A stretch of DNA of 64,000 nt from JABACD01 sp047639675 (GCA_047639675.1 JBLIOI010000013.1:1-64000), one strand, 5' to 3'. Positions 1 through 8,689 are shown, counted from the first letter of the stretch. Translations and numbers: made by a program. The notes: generated by a model from the letters alone, not told the origin.

Positions 1-546
1 GAAATCCGCATAGGATGCCTGAGCCGCATGCGACTGAGCGGTCGGGTTCAAGAGGGTTTCAATCCAAACGATGTCTTCAGCATTCCTGCCGGACTCTCTA
101 CTACAAAAATGCCCACCAGTGATAAGAAGGCACTCTACGGCCTGAGCTACCTGGTTGTGGATCGCGTAGTGGAACACATTGGTTTCGATGGCTTGCATGA
201 ACTGTGCCTGCGCACCGAGCGCCTCGGGCTTGAAGAGGTGCCCAGCGAATGGCTCCTCGAAGCTGCCCAAATGACTGGTGCAGGCTACCGCCCCTGGCGC
301 GAGGCCCTGCAGCAAGCGATCGGAAGCAACGAACTGCAAAGCTTGGTCAGCAGTTATCCCGAACTATTGCAAAGCTCCGCCGCCCGCGTTTTTGGCTCTA
401 AAGCCACGATCCAAGTCGATCAAACCGGACGGGCTGCTGTAGCCGCCAGCGTGCGCATAAAGGGCGCCAAAAATTCCCTCGACCTCAGGCTCAGCGTCAA
501 ACGTGAAGAACTGGCCCAAGCTAGATTTCGATCTATTCGGGAATAG
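1..546 (+). CDS. 3' end of an unrecognised protein, possibly peptidase-MA-like
   Basis: The reading frame is open from base 1 and ends in a stop at 544-546, so the 5' part lies outside the window. About 181 residues are visible. A helical stretch around window residues 45-70 (YGLSYLVVDRVVEHIGFDGL) resembles the region after the zinc site in peptidase-MA/DUF1570-type proteins, where a repeated 'Y..sy..v.yl...G' helix is usual. No HExxH motif is visible here; it would have to lie upstream. A basic, Ser/Ala-rich tail follows. The next gene starts 31 bases downstream on the same strand, so the two may be co-transcribed. The family guess is weak; that the stretch is coding is fairly sure because the frame is long and the composition protein-like. 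Confidence 0.55.
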   Translation, partial: EIRIGCLSRMRLSGRVQEGFNPNDVFSIPAGLSTTKMPTSDKKALYGLSYLVVDRVVEHIGFDGLHELCLRTERLGLEEVPSEWLLEAAQMTGAGYRPWREALQQAIGSNELQSLVSSYPELLQSSAARVFGSKATIQVDQTGRAAVAASVRIKGAKNSLDLRLSVKREELAQARFRSIRE

Positions 547-576
547 ACCGCTTCCGCAGCCGTCAGACCTAGCACT

Positions 577-903
577 ATGCCGATTCGTATCTTCACCCTG
601 ATCCTGGGAGTCATCGGACTCATCGCCGCCGGAACCTCATTCAGCGAGGGTGTCCTGGCCAATGACGCCCGCGTCAGCCATTACGGCAACGGCCAAGCCA
701 AAGAAAGCACCTTCTTCATCGACGGGCTGCGCGAAGGCCCCACAACCCGTTGGTACTCGGATGGGACCTTACGGGCCGTCGGCAGCTTCGACAGCGGCAA
801 GATGGTCGGTGAATGGACCTGGAACACACCGGATGGCCAGCGAGATCAGGACCGTAGTGGGGTCTACCAGAACGGCGTGAGAATTCAGGGGTTGGCTGGG
901 TAG
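577..903 (+). CDS. Small secreted MORN-repeat-like protein
   Basis: A 108-residue protein. Residues 1-24 form a signal peptide (MPIRIFTLILGVIGLIAAG, then a small-residue cleavage region). Residues 33-75 carry two or three MORN_2/toxin-antitoxin-YwqK-type units, recognisable as HYGNGQAKESTFF, GLREGPTTRWYSDG and GSFDSGKMVGEWTW. These short 'YxNGqlkxxxxyxxGkxxGxwxxyxxdG' hairpins are typical of secreted proteins of unknown function in Planctomycetota and Bacteroidota. It follows the preceding gene by 31 bases. No clear Shine-Dalgarno sequence is seen before the ATG. The repeat identity is clear; the function is unknown. Confidence 0.7.
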   Translation: MPIRIFTLILGVIGLIAAGTSFSEGVLANDARVSHYGNGQAKESTFFIDGLREGPTTRWYSDGTLRAVGSFDSGKMVGEWTWNTPDGQRDQDRSGVYQNGVRIQGLAG

Positions 904-1008
904 CGGATTCTGGCCTTCCTGCCCCGCTTCGAGTCTTTAGCTCACGGATACCGGGCTACCACACGCCACGTTCGAGCTCCGCGCAGGTGCTTCCTTCATC
1001 GGCTGTTA

Positions 1009-1935
1009 CTACGCGGCCCATTTTCCGATCTCCATCAATCTGTGATACGCCGGACGCACGGATCGCAACAGCACAAAGCAAGGCAGGGCGACTTTGGCCA
1101 CGAATATGTCCCTGAAGGCCAGATTCCTGGACACCAACCCCGCCTGCATGGCAAGGAATCGCACGACCCCTCCGAACTTCCGCGAACTGTGAGGGCGGCA
1201 GAAGTTGTTTTGAAAGAGCAGCAGCTCAAGGCGGTCGTTAAGCGTTCGCTTCTTGCGGGCGTGACATGGTGATCGCCGGTTCAGGTACGCCGAGCCTTGG
1301 CGGATGGTGAGGTTCAATCGCGCGATGAAAGCCGTGTTCAACTTGGTCGAGTCCTCGGATGCTTCAAGTGCGTCTTCTAGACGCCACTCCGAACCAATGA
1401 TCACCTTGGTACCGACCTTCACCACGCGGTTCTGCTGAATCTTCTTGATCACCTGAGCGTGCACGCAACCGACACCAAATGTGAGTTGGATAGCGCTCCC
1501 GTAGAACTTCATGCTATCGCTCGTAATCAAGGGGAAGGGTACCCATTCGCTGCTGTCCGCAATGCCCCTGATGAAGGACTTGGTGTTTTGCCAGGTACGT
1601 GAACCAACGAGCGTCGCAGGCCACAGTCGAGACGACACTTCGATGCCTGCGAAAACCCAAGTCTTCTGACTCCGATTGCTGAGAAACGTGCTCAACTCGT
1701 CGAGTTGCAACTCTTCAAGGGTGTAGCCCTGCAAGCTGGCGTCGCTTTACTTGCGGGCGATTGCAGCAGCAAGTTCAAGCCAGCGGCTGACGGTGTTCCA
1801 GCAGAGGCCTTCGACTCGAGCGATGGCTGCTTTGCTTACGCCTCCAACGCTGAGTGTGGCTTTACTCGGTCGAACTTGCGCTTGGGATGCTGGAGGCGCT
1901 CACTTGTAGGGCGAGCCAGTTGTCGCCTCGACCTT
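1009..1935 (-). pseudogene. Decayed IS1-like transposase (copy A)
   Basis: The catalytic part lies at 1009-1734 and reads like an IS1-group DDE transposase: QLDELSTFLSN, then WVFAGIEVSSRLWPATLVG, with a C-terminal RTLNDRLELLLFQNNFCRPH block typical of this family. Upstream in the same frame the sequence reads SKAAIARVEGLCWNTVSRWLE (HTH part) and then AAAIARK, but a TAA stop interrupts between that and SDASLQGYTLEEL, where intact relatives have a Tyr codon. Further upstream the frame is lost by a small insertion, and similarity to copy B (5983-6238) ends near 1935. The N-terminal zinc ribbon is missing, and I saw no terminal inverted repeats or target duplication. It is a dead remnant. Confidence 0.8.
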
Positions 1936-2152
1936 GCCTCCCGTGGTGTTCGCAGGATTTATTTGGGCATGTCTTCCTGTCGCTCGGCGCGTCTCTCCTC
2001 TAGCCTCCCTCATGGCCATCAGAGTCTAAAGCGGTCCCAAGCCCCGGAAGCACCAGGCTTACGCTCGATCCTTAACAGCCAACTACGGAAGCACCCGTCA
2101 CCTTCCTGGCGCTCCCCTTGGGCCAGAACAATGCGAGCTGCACTGGCTCTTT
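1936..2152. other. Non-coding gap after transposase remnant
   Basis: About 217 bases between the decayed transposase and the PepSY-type gene. I see no convincing reading frame, RNA gene or terminator on either strand; short open frames here lack family resemblance. It may be diverged flanking DNA of the insertion. Confidence 0.4.
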
Positions 2153-3145
2153 CTATTGAATAGCTGAGAGCATTCCGATCGCAAGGCTGGCAGCCACGAC
2201 TACGCTCGTCCCGATCACGATTGCCCCCACGGAGCGGACCTTCTTCATATTCCACCACATGACAATCCCGCTGAGGCCCCACAAGCACATGGCAAGTGCC
2301 ATGAGATCAACGATCAAGGCCCACACCCACTCGAATCCTTGACTAGGGGAATAGCCGTGGGCAACGTGCAAGCGCGTGAGGAACGACCGGGCCGTCAGAC
2401 TCTCGGCTGTCCCATCGTCTGGCGTTGCAGATAGCGAACCGTCACGAAAACGGTATACGGCTTTCCACGGTTTTTCGTCCACGAGGATGTCAAACCCCAA
2501 AGACGGAGCAGCTCGGTAAGACGGATCGGTTGTTTCAATGCCGATAGTGGATAGCGCCTTGCGTACATCCTGCTTCCCTTGCTCGAAGGGGTCTTCCTCG
2601 ATGCGAAGGCCACGTTCAACGGCGAAGTGCGCTGACTCTGCCCGCTCTTCCGCTGGGGAGCTGAAGGCCTTCGCTGCACACGCGTCCCAGTCCATGCGGA
2701 CGGTGTGCCGACGAGGACCGCGCTCACCATTTTCTTCTTGGAGCGAGTAGTAGAGCGAGCCCGAAAGGCTCGCGGCAAGCGGATCTCCGATAGCGGGCAT
2801 CCGCTCGCGCTCTTCTGCATTCCAGTGTTCTCGTAGCGCGGCCACAACACGTCCTGCGAGCGCATCTGGATCTACGGCCTTCTCAAACACACTCTCCGAG
2901 AAGTGTTCAGGACCAAGATCATGGACCTCGCGTTTCGAGAGAGCGCTTGGGTGGTTGAAGAGGAACGCAGTAACGCCGTAGAGAAGGACCCAGGGCAACA
3001 GGAAGAGGCCCGAGTAGAGATGAATCCTCCGAACAGTTTTGAGGACCGCAGCCCTGCGTCGGAGCCGTCTCTTGGGCGCCGTGACAGGCAGGGGATTGCG
3101 CACATTCGCGGCAGTGCGATCCGTTTCATTGACAGCAGTGGTCAT
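2153..3145 (-). CDS. PepSY-associated TM-helix protein (iron-reductase-like)
   Basis: A 330-residue inner-membrane protein. The basic N-terminus is followed by a first membrane helix (RRIHLYSGLFLLPWVLLYG, about residues 40-60) in the pattern of PepSY_TM proteins, whose His residues can bind haem. A large periplasmic region of about 190 residues comes next, then two closing membrane helices (VWALIVDLMALAMCLWGLSG and the C-terminal VIGTSVVVAASLAIGML). Family members commonly sit next to siderophore receptors and are thought to reduce ferric-siderophores. It is the last gene of an operon with the kelch protein and a Cys-rich protein, behind a Fur-box-like palindrome at 5728-5746, which fits an iron role. 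The ATG at 3145 is chosen because the frame upstream (to 3211) overlaps the kelch gene; the gap to it is then 13 bases. Confidence 0.75.
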   Translation of the reverse strand: MTTAVNETDRTAANVRNPLPVTAPKRRLRRRAAVLKTVRRIHLYSGLFLLPWVLLYGVTAFLFNHPSALSKREVHDLGPEHFSESVFEKAVDPDALAGRVVAALREHWNAEERERMPAIGDPLAASLSGSLYYSLQEENGERGPRRHTVRMDWDACAAKAFSSPAEERAESAHFAVERGLRIEEDPFEQGKQDVRKALSTIGIETTDPSYRAAPSLGFDILVDEKPWKAVYRFRDGSLSATPDDGTAESLTARSFLTRLHVAHGYSPSQGFEWVWALIVDLMALAMCLWGLSGIVMWWNMKKVRSVGAIVIGTSVVVAASLAIGMLSAIQ

Positions 3146-3158
3146 CGAGACAAGACAG

Positions 3159-5240
3159 CTAGCGGCGGGTGTGGAACGAAACGTCGTGGCTTTCGAGTGA
3201 GGTGCTTCCAACGTCCAGGATGGCCACCTGAACTAGCTGCTCCTCATGGTGCGCGGAGTAGAGAAGGAGCCTGTCGCCGTAGGCAAACATCCGCAGATGC
3301 CGCGCTTCAACAGGAAGCTCCTCCATCAACACGGACCATTCGCCCGTGACCGGATCAAAGACTTCCAGGCACTGATCGGCCTCGAATCCGTCCCCCTTGT
3401 CGGAGGAACCGCCCGCCATGAAGAGGCGACCGCCAAGAGACACCAGTTCTGGTGAGATACGTGGCGAGCGAGGGGCCGGGATCTGTGACCAGGAGCGAGC
3501 TTCAAAGTCGAACACATCGCACTCTTCCACTGCCTCAAATCCCTCCCGCAGCCCACCGACCAGGTAACAGCGTCCACTCAATAGAGCAGACCCGAAAGCG
3601 CGCCTTGGACGAGGCAGTTCGACTCCCAGCACTTCGCACGACGGCGAATCGTCGCTTGTAGACTCCCACCGGAGCACGTCCAGCGGATGTCGGAACTGAT
3701 CCCCTTCCTCGCGCGTGGGGTTGTAGTCCAGTCCACCGAACAGCCAAAATGCCTCGTCGTATTCGACCAGGCCGAACTGACTTCGTGGCGCTGGAAGAGC
3801 CGCAGGGAGTGCCGACCAAGTGTCGTACTTCACGTCGTACCGATAGAGATCGGCGTGCGTCCGAGCAACGTTTCCATCGTGGCCGAAGCCCCCGATCGCA
3901 AAGCCCACGTCGCCCTTGGTGCTCAGCGCGGCCTGCATACTCTGCCGCCGAACCGGGAATTGCTGAATCCGTGACCAAGATAGGCTCGTCAGGTTTAACT
4001 TGAAGCTCTCGTCAACGAACTGTTCGGCCGCGAAGTCGTGTTGCCCGAGGCTGTTGTTGCCTCCGAAGACGAATAGAGAGTTGTCGCGAAGGAACACACC
4101 TTGGCGGTTCTTGGCGTTGCCTGGTGCGGGCAAGGTCCAGACCGTCGTCTGAACTCGCGGCTTCACGGCATCCAGAGCAATCGACTCAACGTGCCGGATT
4201 CGCGAGCCACGAGCTACTCCCCCGATTGCGAGTAGCTCCCGATCCGAGCTGGGCACGAGTTGATGGAAGAAGCGCGGGAAGATCAACGAGGTGACTAGAT
4301 GCCACTCGTCTTCCCCAACAAGCCACCGGAACAACGTCCCGTCGCCTCCGCTAGCGTAGACCATGTTGCCGACGGAGGTCGCGGACAGGCCAAACGCACT
4401 CCCGGGGTACTTGGGCCCCTTGGACCACGTGCCCGTGCTCGGCTCGAATACATCAACTTCGTTCGTGATCCCATCCTCCGACATTCCGCCAACGGCGATC
4501 ACACGGCCGGCAGCCGTACAAACTCCAAGTGCCCGACGCCGAAAGGGTGCGGGGATCGCTTCCCATTCGCCCTCTGCATCATCCAGGTCGAACCGAAGGA
4601 TCGTGTCTTGCCACGCGGCATCTTCTTCCGGATGAAGTTGCCACCCTCCGACAACCCACACCGAACCATCCAACACGGCCGCCATATGCGAGGAACGCGC
4701 TGAGGGCAGAGGCGGAAGCTCCGTCCACTCTCCTGACAGAGGGTCGAATTGGCCGAATTTAGCGACGGACTCTAGCCGTTGCTCTTCGCCGGAGGCGTTG
4801 TGAACAACCATTCCACCAACGCGATACAGCATCTCGCTGTCGCTCACGAGGGCTACACTCTGCATTGCACCTGCTGACGGAAGTGCCTCCCAGCTTCCAT
4901 CCACCAGGTTCATGCGGGCGAACGAGCGTGACTGCCCTTCGTTGTCGTACTCATGCGGCGTTCCAAAGAACCCACCTAGTACGTAGAGCCATCCCGCCTC
5001 AACAGTGGCGCCGAAGCTCGTCACCGCCTGGGGTAGAAGGCCGACGGGCGAGACTGCGGAAGTGGGAAGGTCCGCTGGTTGCGCGGCGGATTCGGACTGG
5101 GCGGAGACGGCTCCCAAGACTACGGTTGCGAGGACTGTCGCACCGAGGAGACGAGGAAACGAGAAGTGTTTGTGGTGATAGTTCATTGGTCTTTGTTGGT
5201 GGTGATAGTTCATTGGTCTTTGTTGGTGGAGATGGTTCAT
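3159..5240 (-). CDS. Secreted kelch-repeat beta-propeller protein
   Basis: Up to 693 residues. After the signal helix (LLGATVLATVVLGAVSAQS, residues about 31-49) the protein is built of kelch blades. At least ten glycine-pair hairpins are visible, e.g. VLGGFFGT, VVGGWQLH, AVGGMSED, FGGNNSLG, AIGGFGHDG, LFGGLDYNP, LVGGLREG and MAGGSSDKG, each followed by Tyr/Trp at the usual spacing. This suggests one large or two stacked beta-propellers facing the periplasm or cell surface. The N-terminus lies in a 27-bp tandem repeat that supplies three in-frame ATGs (5240, 5213, 5186). The first overlaps the stop codon of the upstream gene as TAATG, suggesting coupled translation; the last gives the most normal signal peptide. 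Ligand unknown; possible iron-related role from the operon. Confidence 0.85.
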   Translation of the reverse strand: MNHLHQQRPMNYHHQQRPMNYHHKHFSFPRLLGATVLATVVLGAVSAQSESAAQPADLPTSAVSPVGLLPQAVTSFGATVEAGWLYVLGGFFGTPHEYDNEGQSRSFARMNLVDGSWEALPSAGAMQSVALVSDSEMLYRVGGMVVHNASGEEQRLESVAKFGQFDPLSGEWTELPPLPSARSSHMAAVLDGSVWVVGGWQLHPEEDAAWQDTILRFDLDDAEGEWEAIPAPFRRRALGVCTAAGRVIAVGGMSEDGITNEVDVFEPSTGTWSKGPKYPGSAFGLSATSVGNMVYASGGDGTLFRWLVGEDEWHLVTSLIFPRFFHQLVPSSDRELLAIGGVARGSRIRHVESIALDAVKPRVQTTVWTLPAPGNAKNRQGVFLRDNSLFVFGGNNSLGQHDFAAEQFVDESFKLNLTSLSWSRIQQFPVRRQSMQAALSTKGDVGFAIGGFGHDGNVARTHADLYRYDVKYDTWSALPAALPAPRSQFGLVEYDEAFWLFGGLDYNPTREEGDQFRHPLDVLRWESTSDDSPSCEVLGVELPRPRRAFGSALLSGRCYLVGGLREGFEAVEECDVFDFEARSWSQIPAPRSPRISPELVSLGGRLFMAGGSSDKGDGFEADQCLEVFDPVTGEWSVLMEELPVEARHLRMFAYGDRLLLYSAHHEEQLVQVAILDVGSTSLESHDVSFHTRR

Positions 5241-5245
5241 TAGTC
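5180..5245 (-). repeat. 27-bp tandem repeat across the kelch start codon
   Basis: Two full and one partial, slightly diverged copies of a 27-base unit (read on the minus strand it begins CAACAAAGACCAATGAACTA). Each copy encodes nine residues of the type MNYHHQQRP and contains an ATG in the kelch frame. Since 27 is a multiple of three, copy-number change would alter N-terminal length and the number of start codons but not the frame. Confidence 0.85.
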
Positions 5246-5710
5246 TTTGTTGGCTGAGCTGCTGCTGGCATTGGACTCACATCCGCCTGCGACGAGCGCA
5301 CCGCACGCCAGCACCACTGCCTCGTGGCACAGTCTGTTCCCGAGTGCATGTCCTTCGGGTCGGGGGTCCGTGCAGAGAGACCAGAGGAGCCCCGGCAAGG
5401 CAGCCCCCTCTGGGCGGGCGAGCCAGAGGGCCACGGTTCTCTCCAGCTCGTCGAGGTCCATCTCCCTGACGAGAACCAAGGTGTCCAGGTAGCGCAGGTC
5501 CAATCGGTCGGTCACCCGGCGCGCGGACGCAGGATCACCCTGGCACGCCTTGTGGAGGAGCGCCCGACACCAGACAGATGGGGAGAAGCCCGAGCGGTTC
5601 GGGTGGTCGTGCCACACTTCCAGATCCCGAAGGTCGTCTTCCGAAAGGCAGACGTTGAAGAGGGTGACCTGCGTGATGCAGCAGAGGTTTTGAAGTTCGC
5701 GTGATCCCAT
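5240..5710 (-). CDS. Unrecognised Cys-rich protein, first gene of Fur-box operon
   Basis: A 156-residue protein with no family I recognise. It is Cys-rich (for example LCC near residue 10, and further Cys residues in SVWCRALLHKAC, LLWSLC, LCHEAVVLAC and GGCES), acidic in the middle (REMDLDELER) and has a weakly hydrophobic Ala/Val segment near the C-terminus followed by a Ser-rich tail. The start is supported by a good AGGAG at 5718-5722, seven bases before the ATG. Its stop overlaps the first ATG of the kelch gene. The 19-bp palindrome at 5728-5746 lies just upstream, so this gene probably leads an iron-controlled operon. The Cys content could mean metal binding, but no motif is decisive. 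Confidence 0.6.
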   Translation of the reverse strand: MGSRELQNLCCITQVTLFNVCLSEDDLRDLEVWHDHPNRSGFSPSVWCRALLHKACQGDPASARRVTDRLDLRYLDTLVLVREMDLDELERTVALWLARPEGAALPGLLWSLCTDPRPEGHALGNRLCHEAVVLACGALVAGGCESNASSSSANKD

Positions 5711-5727
5711 AATGAAGCTCCTGGCGT

Positions 5728-5746
5728 ATTGAGACTGACTCTCAAT
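5728..5746 (-). promoter_or_regulatory. Fur-box-like 19-bp inverted repeat
   Basis: ATTGAGA-CTGAC-TCTCAAT is a perfect inverted repeat with 7-base arms and a 5-base spacer. Total length, the TGAGA...TCTCA core and A/T-rich outer bases match the known Fur-box style (TGAGAATnATTCTCA). It sits 18 bases upstream of the ATG at 5710, right beside the ribosome site, where a repressor would block the promoter or early transcription of the Cys-rich/kelch/PepSY operon. Binding is inferred; the symmetry is seen directly. Confidence 0.6.
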
Positions 5747-5982
5747 CTCATGGCATGGAGAATGCCCGTCGTCCGGAGGTCGCGCAAGGATCTCCCGTAG
5801 TTTTTTGATCGGCGGGGGCCCAGGTCCGGTCCCTCTGGACCGTCAGCTCCTCCAGGGCACTTTGGACGCTGCGCACTTTCGGGGCCCCGGCGCGCTTGCG
5901 TTCTCTCGCGACGGTGCTCAATCCGAATCAGGCCCTCGGAGGAACGATTCTCGAGAAGGCCCTACGTAGCCGGTCTCACCCC

Positions 5983-6238
5983 GACAGAGCCCCTCGATGC
6001 GGGCAATGGCTGCCTTGCTTACGCCTTCAACGCTGAGGGTGGCAACGCGGTCGAACTTGCGCTTGGAGTGCTGGAGGCGCTCGTAGGGCGAGCCAGCTGT
6101 CGCCCCGAAAGTCTTGCCACACGTGCTGCAGCGAAACCGACGCGGTCTTCCCCACTTCACTTTGGAGTAGCCGTGCAGCGCGACCTTGCCCGCGCCGTCC
6201 CTGGGCGTCGCACGCCTCGTTCGGGCCCGTCATTTGGC
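5983..6238 (-). pseudogene. N-terminal fragment of IS1-like transposase (copy B)
   Basis: On the minus strand the sequence encodes the zinc-ribbon/HTH start of the same transposase family as copy A. A first half-site CPNEAC-like segment (PNEACDAQGR) is followed, after a one-base frame change, by VALHGYSKVKWGRPRRFRC and STCGKTFG, then SPYERLQHSKRKFDRVATLS and EGVSKAAIARIEGLC. After GLC the match to copy A stops abruptly, so the whole catalytic domain is absent. The DNA is clearly homologous to copy A at 1800-1935 (shared SKAAIAR and SKRKFDRV stretches). Frameshifted and truncated, hence inactive. Confidence 0.75.
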
Positions 6239-6358
6239 TCCCGCTTTGATTCTTCAACTTGCAGCCGTCATGCTCGGCGGAGTCTACTTCGCGTGCAAGC
6301 CAACTGGGCCGCAGGGGTTACGAGCGATCTGTCACAGGCGGCTGCGCAAGCACCGAAC

Positions 6359-8278
6359 CTACTGAAATATGGAGGCGGGTGGCAGCTCGAGACAATGTGC
6401 CGCAGTCAGTGGGACTTCAAGTTTCTCGCCACTACCAAGCGTGAAGGTCCCAAGATCGTAGTAGTCGTTGCCGATGGCCACCAAGGCATGGTAGAGGCCA
6501 GCCTCCAGACCCTCGAAAGAGGCCGACTGACCGGCGGGTATCACCCGACCTAGCCAGAGCCCCTCCTCGTTGCGCTTGAGAAATACGGAAAGGGTGGGCG
6601 ACGACCGTGCCCCTGAATCTGACTTGCCGTTGTTATTAAACTGCAGTGCCGAACCTATGGGGTTGGCCGGGATTTCGAGTCGGACCACCTGGGAGCCAGG
6701 TTCGAGCGGGACGGTCCTAAAGGGGAACGACGGCTTGATGTCCGCCAGGACAATACCGACGTAAGCACTTGCGCCCAGGTCCTCCCGCTTAACCCTGCAC
6801 TCCCCCGCGCTGTCTGTCTTGCCTATCTTGCGGAGGGTAAGAAATGCAGGGGCGGCCAGGGGCTCAACTATGCGTACCAATTGGCAACCGGGAATGGGAG
6901 TTCCCGCCAGCGATGTCACCTGGATGCGGATTGCCTCCTGCGAAGAGACGACTAGTTGCTGCACCCCGCGCTTTCTCCCGGCCTCTAGATTGACTTTCAT
7001 GGTGCCCACGAATCCTCCCGCGGAGGTGCCCTTTAAGGTGAATTTGCCAGGCGGCACCCCCGGGATTTGAAAACTCCCGTCCCGCTCCGAAAAGGCCACA
7101 ATCTCATTCGTTCCTGGCTCGCCAACCAGGCGCAGTAACACATCGCCAACGGAGGCCCCATGCTCGTCGGCTACATATCCGTAAAGGGGCGCCGCGCGGC
7201 GAATAGAAATCTCGACCCAACCCGTCTGCCCAGCCCTTGGTTCAATCGGGGCGCTCTGCACCGCATACCCCTCAGCAATAACACCAATCGATAGACCTCC
7301 GCGATCAGAGACGGGGACACTGAATAGACCGTCCTCATCCGTGCGGCACGTGGGAGGAGGGGCAGGGCCAAAGGTGATCGCTGTCCCATCCTCTCGCGTC
7401 AAAGTGGTAGGTGAATCGTAGCCCTCAACCTGGACCCAAGCCCCGACGACCCCTTGGCCGCTTTCCTCATCAACAACGCGACCGGAAAAGTCAAACCCAG
7501 GATTCCCCATGACTATCCGGATTTCTGTATCGGTGACCTTATGCCGATAGGAAGGCTCAAACCCGTCGGCTAGAACCCACAGAATTCGACCCGGGGAAAC
7601 ATCCATGAGCAAACACCGCCCATCCTGATCTGTAGTAGCCGCAGTCGCCCCGCCACCCGCGCCATCGCTGCGGTAGCCAAGCAGGACTGTTGCCCCTCCA
7701 ATGGGTTGACCATCCTTGCTCTCAACCCGCACCGGCACCCGAAGCCCTTCGGGAATGACCACCTCGACTTCGCGTATTTCACTAGCCTGGAGATCCACCG
7801 CACACCATCCACCCCGTTCTGAGAGGACCACTTTTGCGCCGGCCCGGAGCTGACAAAATCTCACGCGCCCGTGATCATCGGTAATGCCGCTCCGAGGATG
7901 CCGAGTAGACGTGTCCGTCAGATATACCCGGTGATTGACTGCTAGCTCCCCCGATCTTGCCCAGACGACCGTAACCCCAATTGAGGCTGTCTGGGCGACA
8001 AGCGGATGCTCGTCGATCAACATTTCCGCACCTGTTGAAGTGGCGAGTTGATTTCGCTCCTGCCGAATAATTCCTGTTGCGGTACGTTCAGAACTGCCCA
8101 TGTGCCCATGCAAGTCGCGCTCCGAGGGTACCGCCACCCCTGAGAGCGCATTAGGAAACAAGCCACCCTGTCCCTGGTGTGATTCTAGTGTGAGTAGGAC
8201 CTTGATGGCCGACGCGACCAGCAGTAGGGCAACAAGACCCAAGGTCCAATTGCGAACCAGTATTCCATTTCTAGTCAT
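6359..8278 (-). CDS. Membrane-anchored carboxypeptidase-regulatory-like repeat protein
   Basis: A 639-residue protein with one N-terminal membrane helix or uncleaved signal (VRNWTLGLVALLLVASAIKV, residues 9-28). The rest is a series of CarboxypepD_reg/Cna-B-type beta-sandwich units, each starting with a 'V.V...G.pv.ga.V.l' strand and ending in 'T D..G.f.i..v.pG'. Units are visible near residues 97-150 (TDDHGRVRFCQLRAG), 180-240 (TDQDGRCLLMDVSPG), 255-330 (VDEESGQGVVGAWVQVEGY), 360-420 (SERDGSFQIPGVPPGKFTL) and weaker ones after that. Such proteins act outside the cytoplasm as adhesive or scaffold modules; no catalytic domain is seen. It lies between transposase remnants B and C on the same strand, consistent with an accessory region. 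Confidence 0.75.
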   Translation of the reverse strand: MTRNGILVRNWTLGLVALLLVASAIKVLLTLESHQGQGGLFPNALSGVAVPSERDLHGHMGSSERTATGIIRQERNQLATSTGAEMLIDEHPLVAQTASIGVTVVWARSGELAVNHRVYLTDTSTRHPRSGITDDHGRVRFCQLRAGAKVVLSERGGWCAVDLQASEIREVEVVIPEGLRVPVRVESKDGQPIGGATVLLGYRSDGAGGGATAATTDQDGRCLLMDVSPGRILWVLADGFEPSYRHKVTDTEIRIVMGNPGFDFSGRVVDEESGQGVVGAWVQVEGYDSPTTLTREDGTAITFGPAPPPTCRTDEDGLFSVPVSDRGGLSIGVIAEGYAVQSAPIEPRAGQTGWVEISIRRAAPLYGYVADEHGASVGDVLLRLVGEPGTNEIVAFSERDGSFQIPGVPPGKFTLKGTSAGGFVGTMKVNLEAGRKRGVQQLVVSSQEAIRIQVTSLAGTPIPGCQLVRIVEPLAAPAFLTLRKIGKTDSAGECRVKREDLGASAYVGIVLADIKPSFPFRTVPLEPGSQVVRLEIPANPIGSALQFNNNGKSDSGARSSPTLSVFLKRNEEGLWLGRVIPAGQSASFEGLEAGLYHALVAIGNDYYDLGTFTLGSGEKLEVPLTAAHCLELPPASIFQ

Positions 8279-8388
8279 CTATTCATCGCTCCCAAAACAC
8301 GATCGCTTTGTGCCATACAAGCGCACTCACGATTTGCAACTCCCCAGCTCGTAGACCAGTGGCCTGGTGCTTGCCTAACCCGTTGTAA

Positions 8389-8525
8389 CTACGCGGCCCA
8401 TTTTCAAATCTCCGCCGATGAGTGATACGCCGAAGGCCCGAATCGCACAAGCGTAAGGCTAGTCAGCGCGACTTGGGCCAGATAGATGTCCCGGAAGGTC
8501 TGCTTCCAAAAAACGTTGCCAGGAG
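8389..8525 (-). pseudogene. C-terminal fragment of IS1-like transposase (copy C)
   Basis: The DNA from 8389 closely matches the last ~135 bases of copy A (1009-1140): both begin ACTACGCGGCCCATTTT on the plus strand and share the blocks encoding FRDI and KVAL/QVAL followed by 'YH'. In translation the fragment reads roughly FRDIYLAQVALTSL, against FRDIFVAKVALPCF in copy A. The remaining transposase is missing upstream, where the sequence becomes unrelated after about 8525. A relic of the same element family. Confidence 0.7.
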
Positions 8526-8689
8526 CCCTGTTGTCGATCAAGAACGAGGCGGTTGGCGCTGGGGCGCGAATGAACTGGGATCCGCGTCTAGGAGAGCTTC
8601 TAGCCGGGAGGAAATCAGATCGTTCTGGGGCGGTCCTAACTCATCTAGAGCTGACTCTCTGAGACAGATCCACTCACGAACAATTCGGG

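Noticed and set aside
1705..2163. 152-residue plus-strand open frame
   Set aside because: Partly antisense to transposase remnant A; composition is low quality and no domain is visible.
6068..6553. 161-residue plus-strand open frame
   Set aside because: Antisense to transposase remnant B and to the end of the repeat protein; no domain.
5983..8525. A single transposon interrupted by the 639-residue protein gene
   Set aside because: On the minus strand the C-terminal piece lies upstream of the N-terminal piece, the wrong order for one interrupted copy.
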